Shown here: piece after piece, positions 6,666-8,584 of the stretch
Numbering within the stretch: the first letter of the stretch is position 1
How the letters are laid out: each line of letters opens with the position of its first letter
Assembly: GCA_018814745.1 (NCBI GenBank)
Contig: JAHIZC010000136.1
Coordinates: forward strand, 1 to 8,584
Direction: 5' to 3'
Length of the DNA: 8,584 nucleotides
Source of the DNA: Candidatus Omnitrophota bacterium
GTDB lineage: Bacteria > Omnitrophota > Gorgyraeia > Gygaellales > Profunditerraquicolaceae
Program-made: the position numbers and the translations under genes
Notes under the pieces: generated by a model
The model's input: only the letters and a program-made list of their open reading frames with translations
The model's database searches: none
Told to the model about the DNA's origin: nothing

Positions 6666-7655
6666 TTAGTTTAAATTATACCTGATAAAAGCACTTTTGA
6701 TTATTCGGCCGATCATCTCTTCAAATGTAATATTCATTCTCTTGGCTGTAAGCATGAATACATCTTCTATAGATAGAGACGGTAAAGGATTTATCTCTAA
6801 CACATAAGGATTGCCCCTTCTGTCGACCCTGAAATCAACCCGGCCAAAATCAAGGCACTCTACTGCGCGGTAAGTCTTTAATGTCAGTTCAGTAATTCTA
6901 TCCTGCAGCTTCTTGCTGATCGGTGCAGGACATACGTATTCTAACCTATCGGAATCAATGCGCGCAAAGGTATAGAACATATCATTGAGTTGTAATTTCC
7001 CGTCAATTTGAACTTGCACTATGGGCAGGACGCATGGCGGATCATTGCCTACCACTCCCACAGTAAATTCCTGGCCCGAGATAAACTCTTCCACCAACGC
7101 CGGCTGCTTGTAAGCATCCACTATATACTCTACCTGGCTTCTAAGCTCCTGGTGATTTTTCACGCGAGAACTCTCACTTAAGCCCTTGGAAGAACCTTCG
7201 AAGCGTGGCTTAACGATTGCAGGAAATTTAAAATGATTCCGATTGATTAATTCATCCGCACTCTGCACTTGGAAAAATTTAGGAGTAGGAATTCCTTCGG
7301 CAATAAAGATCTTTTTAGCCATAATCTTATCCAGGGTCAATCCTAACGTCAAAGCATCCCCTCCCACAAAAGGAATACCCGCCAATTCCAGCAAAACCGG
7401 AACCTGAGACTCCCTGTTTCTTCCCGAAAGGCCTTCAGAGAGATTCAAGACCATGTCGACATCGAGTTTATTGATTTTCTCTAAAAGATTTGAAACATTG
7501 CCGATCTTATCCACCTGATAGCCCTGAGATTCGATAGCCCGGGCAATGATGTCTATAGTGATCGGGTGGTCAAATTCAGCATTTGCATCCTTGGGATCAT
7601 TACTTTTCCCCTGATAACTTGTCTTTAAATCGTATGTTAAACCGACTTTTTTCAT
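6666..7655 (-). CDS. ATP-grasp ligase related to D-alanine-D-alanine ligase, substrate unknown
   Basis: The 329-residue protein has the D-Ala-D-Ala-ligase architecture. The N-terminal domain includes NLSEGLSGRNRESQVP (71-86) and GIPFVGGD (93-100). The ATP-grasp core includes IVKPRFEGSSKG (147-158), LVEEFISGQEF (187-197) and RVDFRVDRRGNPYVLEINP (272-290), whose acidic and Asn residues would bind Mg2+. It departs from true Ddl in the substrate region. The NTxPGMT-type loop is NPLPSLS (289-295), and the YxxAKY-type omega-loop is replaced by TFARIDSD (229-236), although YVCPAPI follows as in Ddl. It therefore probably ligates a carboxylate to an amine other than D-Ala-D-Ala. It is the first gene of a two-gene unit with kamA (3-nt gap), so lysine or beta-lysine is an attractive but unproven substrate. 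The ATG at 7655 fits the family N terminus (MKKVGLTYDL). There is no well-placed Shine-Dalgarno; the nearest AAAGGG lies 17 nt upstream, within a terminator stem. Confidence 0.88.
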   Translation of the reverse strand: MKKVGLTYDLKTSYQGKSNDPKDANAEFDHPITIDIIARAIESQGYQVDKIGNVSNLLEKINKLDVDMVLNLSEGLSGRNRESQVPVLLELAGIPFVGGDALTLGLTLDKIMAKKIFIAEGIPTPKFFQVQSADELINRNHFKFPAIVKPRFEGSSKGLSESSRVKNHQELRSQVEYIVDAYKQPALVEEFISGQEFTVGVVGNDPPCVLPIVQVQIDGKLQLNDMFYTFARIDSDRLEYVCPAPISKKLQDRITELTLKTYRAVECLDFGRVDFRVDRRGNPYVLEINPLPSLSIEDVFMLTAKRMNITFEEMIGRIIKSAFIRYNLN

Positions 7656-7663
7656 TTTTAAAT

Positions 7664-7693
7664 AAAAAGAGGCCCTTTCAACTTTAAGGCCTC
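7664..7693 (-). terminator. Intrinsic terminator / attenuator just before the ATP-grasp start codon
   Basis: On the minus strand GAGGCC (7693-7688) pairs with GGCCTC (7674-7669). A T-G and a T-A pair can extend the stem to 8 bp around a 9-nt loop, and five Us (7668-7664) follow at once. Only 8 nt separate it from the ATG at 7655, leaving no room for a promoter downstream. Any mRNA for the ATP-grasp/kamA unit that includes the start codon must therefore cross it. It can be an attenuator, or the terminator of the UPF0280 transcript with partial readthrough. A competing pairing of CUUU...AAG (7712-7704 region) with CUUAAAG (7688-7682) would break the stem. Confidence 0.65.
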
Positions 7694-7757
7694 AAGTTAC
7701 TATCTTAAAAAGCTCCTGACTAAAAAACTGACAAACCTCCGTTATGAATTCTTTCAT
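7692..7757 (-). CDS. Possible 21-codon leader ORF of the ATP-grasp/kamA unit
   Basis: An ATG at 7757 opens a frame of 21 codons (MKEFITEVCQ, FFSQELFKIVT) whose TGA (7694-7692) overlaps the first bases of the terminator stem. A stop at the foot of a terminator is the layout of ribosome-controlled attenuation. Against this, there is no Shine-Dalgarno before the ATG, the predicted transcription start is only about 4 nt away, and the only codon bias toward one amino acid is four Phe. A strong GGAGG (7740-7736) inside it has no well-placed start after it. It could be a chance frame. Confidence 0.25.
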   Translation of the reverse strand: MKEFITEVCQFFSQELFKIVT

Positions 7758-7767
7758 CTACAGCTTT

Positions 7768-7796
7768 TTTTTATCATAATATACTAAGATTGTCAA
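7768..7796 (-). promoter_or_regulatory. Candidate sigma70 promoter for the ATP-grasp/kamA unit
   Basis: On the minus strand a perfect -35 TTGACA (7796-7791) is followed by 17 bp and a -10 TAAAAA (7773-7768, 4/6), with a TGA extension directly upstream (extended -10). Initiation near 7761 would give a leader of about 105 nt containing the terminator. The surrounding DNA (7741-7875) is AT-rich and holds nothing else that I can name. Confidence 0.55.
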
Positions 7797-7875
7797 GTAT
7801 TTTTTGTCTTGGAATTGATTTTTTTCAGTGATTTTATCGACGAGAAAAGATATTTCGGGTAGGAGTAAAACTATT

Positions 7876-8584
7876 TTATGATATAAAGGAAATTTTCCCC
7901 CAGGTAATCAAAGAATTTTTTATTATGATCATCACTCCCTGAACGCCTTTTATAGACTTTGCAAACTCTAAGGCCTCTAAGGCATCTTTCTTAGAATGGA
8001 CCCTATTGCCGCAAGCCGTAGCCACGGCATCGGCCAAAGCAGATTTGTTTGAAAAAATTGAAACCAGATCTGCAGTTCCAAAACTTAAAGAGTGGCCGAT
8101 CGTGCCGGATGAAGTGCATATACCTAAGGGCGTATCACTCGGCTTAATTTTGACTTTAAGTTTCTGCCATAATTTTGATTTACCGCAATATATTCCGAGT
8201 GTACGGGCTTTTCTAGTCTTTATAAATATATCACCGCCATTTTCGATAATCACATCCTTATAACCCTTCTTCATTAGGTCCTGGCCGAGGAATTCTGCAA
8301 CTGCTCCGGCCACTGTTGCCATCGGCCCGACATTAGCTTTCTTTGACTGAAGCGCCATCTCTTTTACGATTTTTGGCGCAGTGAGTTCTACCTCTAGAGG
8401 TTTTAAAGCAGTTAAAAACTTTTTATTTATACGGATGTAGTTTTCGATATCCCAGCGATATAGATCTATTCTTTCTTTGATGATCTCCCGGTTGATTTTT
8501 TTATTGGTGAGGATCTGCAGGTCGGTTTCTTTTTCTCTGAAATGAGTGTGATATAAATCGTCTGCTTTCACCCAATTTCTATAA
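7876..8584 (-). CDS. UPF0280 family protein (ApbE-like fold), partial at its 5' end
   Basis: The sequence shows the conserved UPF0280 blocks: ETDLQI, VGPMATVAGAVAEFLG, VIIENGGDIFIK, GICTSSGTIGHSLSFGTADLVSIFS and ALADAVATACGNR. The NGGDI, TSSG...H and ADAVATA elements parallel those of the ApbE FAD:protein FMN transferase, so an ApbE-like fold is expected. No reaction is established for this family as far as I know. A GTG at 8571 looks like a start, but the frame stays open to the edge and the codons before it read YRNW. This gives YRNWVKADDL, the conserved opening of the family, so the true start lies beyond the window by a few codons. The visible 236 codons are nearly the full usual length. 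It is separated from the ATP-grasp gene by 220 bp with a promoter and terminator, so it probably belongs to another unit. Confidence 0.9.
   Translation of the reverse strand, partial: YRNWVKADDLYHTHFREKETDLQILTNKKINREIIKERIDLYRWDIENYIRINKKFLTALKPLEVELTAPKIVKEMALQSKKANVGPMATVAGAVAEFLGQDLMKKGYKDVIIENGGDIFIKTRKARTLGIYCGKSKLWQKLKVKIKPSDTPLGICTSSGTIGHSLSFGTADLVSIFSNKSALADAVATACGNRVHSKKDALEALEFAKSIKGVQGVMIIIKNSLITWGKISFIS

Noticed and set aside
6666..7655. Genuine D-alanine-D-alanine ligase
   Set aside because: The D-alanine-binding omega-loop and the NTxPGMT loop are not conserved, and the neighbour is kamA rather than cell-wall genes.
7656..7796. Lysine riboswitch (L-box) upstream of the ATP-grasp/kamA unit
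   Set aside because: The leader from the candidate promoter is only about 105 nt, too short for the roughly 170-nt lysine aptamer, and I could not find its conserved core blocks. Other known aptamers such as SAM, fluoride, ZTP and preQ1 also did not match by eye.

Overview
The window is a densely packed bacterial region in which every recognisable gene lies on the minus strand, so transcription runs from high to low coordinates. Seven protein genes fill almost all of it. Two are cut by the window edges: folC at the left and a UPF0280/ApbE-like gene at the right. No tRNA, rRNA, CRISPR array or insertion sequence was seen. The longest stretch without a recognised gene is about 220 bases (7656-7875), and it appears to hold a regulatory leader.

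The organism looks like an uncultivated anaerobic bacterium with moderate GC content. The combination of a lysine 2,3-aminomutase, a second-type EF-G, an ApbE-like UPF0280 protein, and short palindromic or 7-bp tandem repeats inserted in frame inside housekeeping genes recalls genomes of Omnitrophota-like lineages. That placement is an inference from gene style, not something the window proves.

Right block (8584 to 5469). A UPF0280 gene comes first, then an intergenic region with a sigma70-like promoter, a possible 21-codon leader ORF and an intrinsic terminator that ends 8 nt before the next start codon. Behind it is a two-gene unit with a 3-nt gap: a D-Ala-D-Ala-ligase-like ATP-grasp enzyme and a KamA-family radical SAM aminomutase. 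KamA keeps the PLP lysine and both substrate-binding aspartates at the spacing of lysine 2,3-aminomutase, so beta-lysine is the likely product. The ATP-grasp enzyme could ligate it to something else.

Left block (5450 to 1). A near-consensus promoter (TTGACC, 17 bp, TATAAT) drives a compact operon: an EF-G paralogue; a YchF-like protein whose nucleotide-binding domain is largely missing, overlapping EF-G by 4 nt; purH; and folC. PurH uses 10-formyl-tetrahydrofolate and FolC makes and retains folates by polyglutamylation, so the last two are metabolically linked. The first two are both related to ribosome-associated GTPases/ATPases. PurH carries one repeat-derived in-frame insertion and FolC carries two; all sit at domain linkers or likely surface loops.

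The points most worth following are the KamA/ATP-grasp pair with its attenuator-like leader, the P-loop-less YchF relative coupled to EF-G, and the repeat-derived peptide insertions in PurH and FolC.
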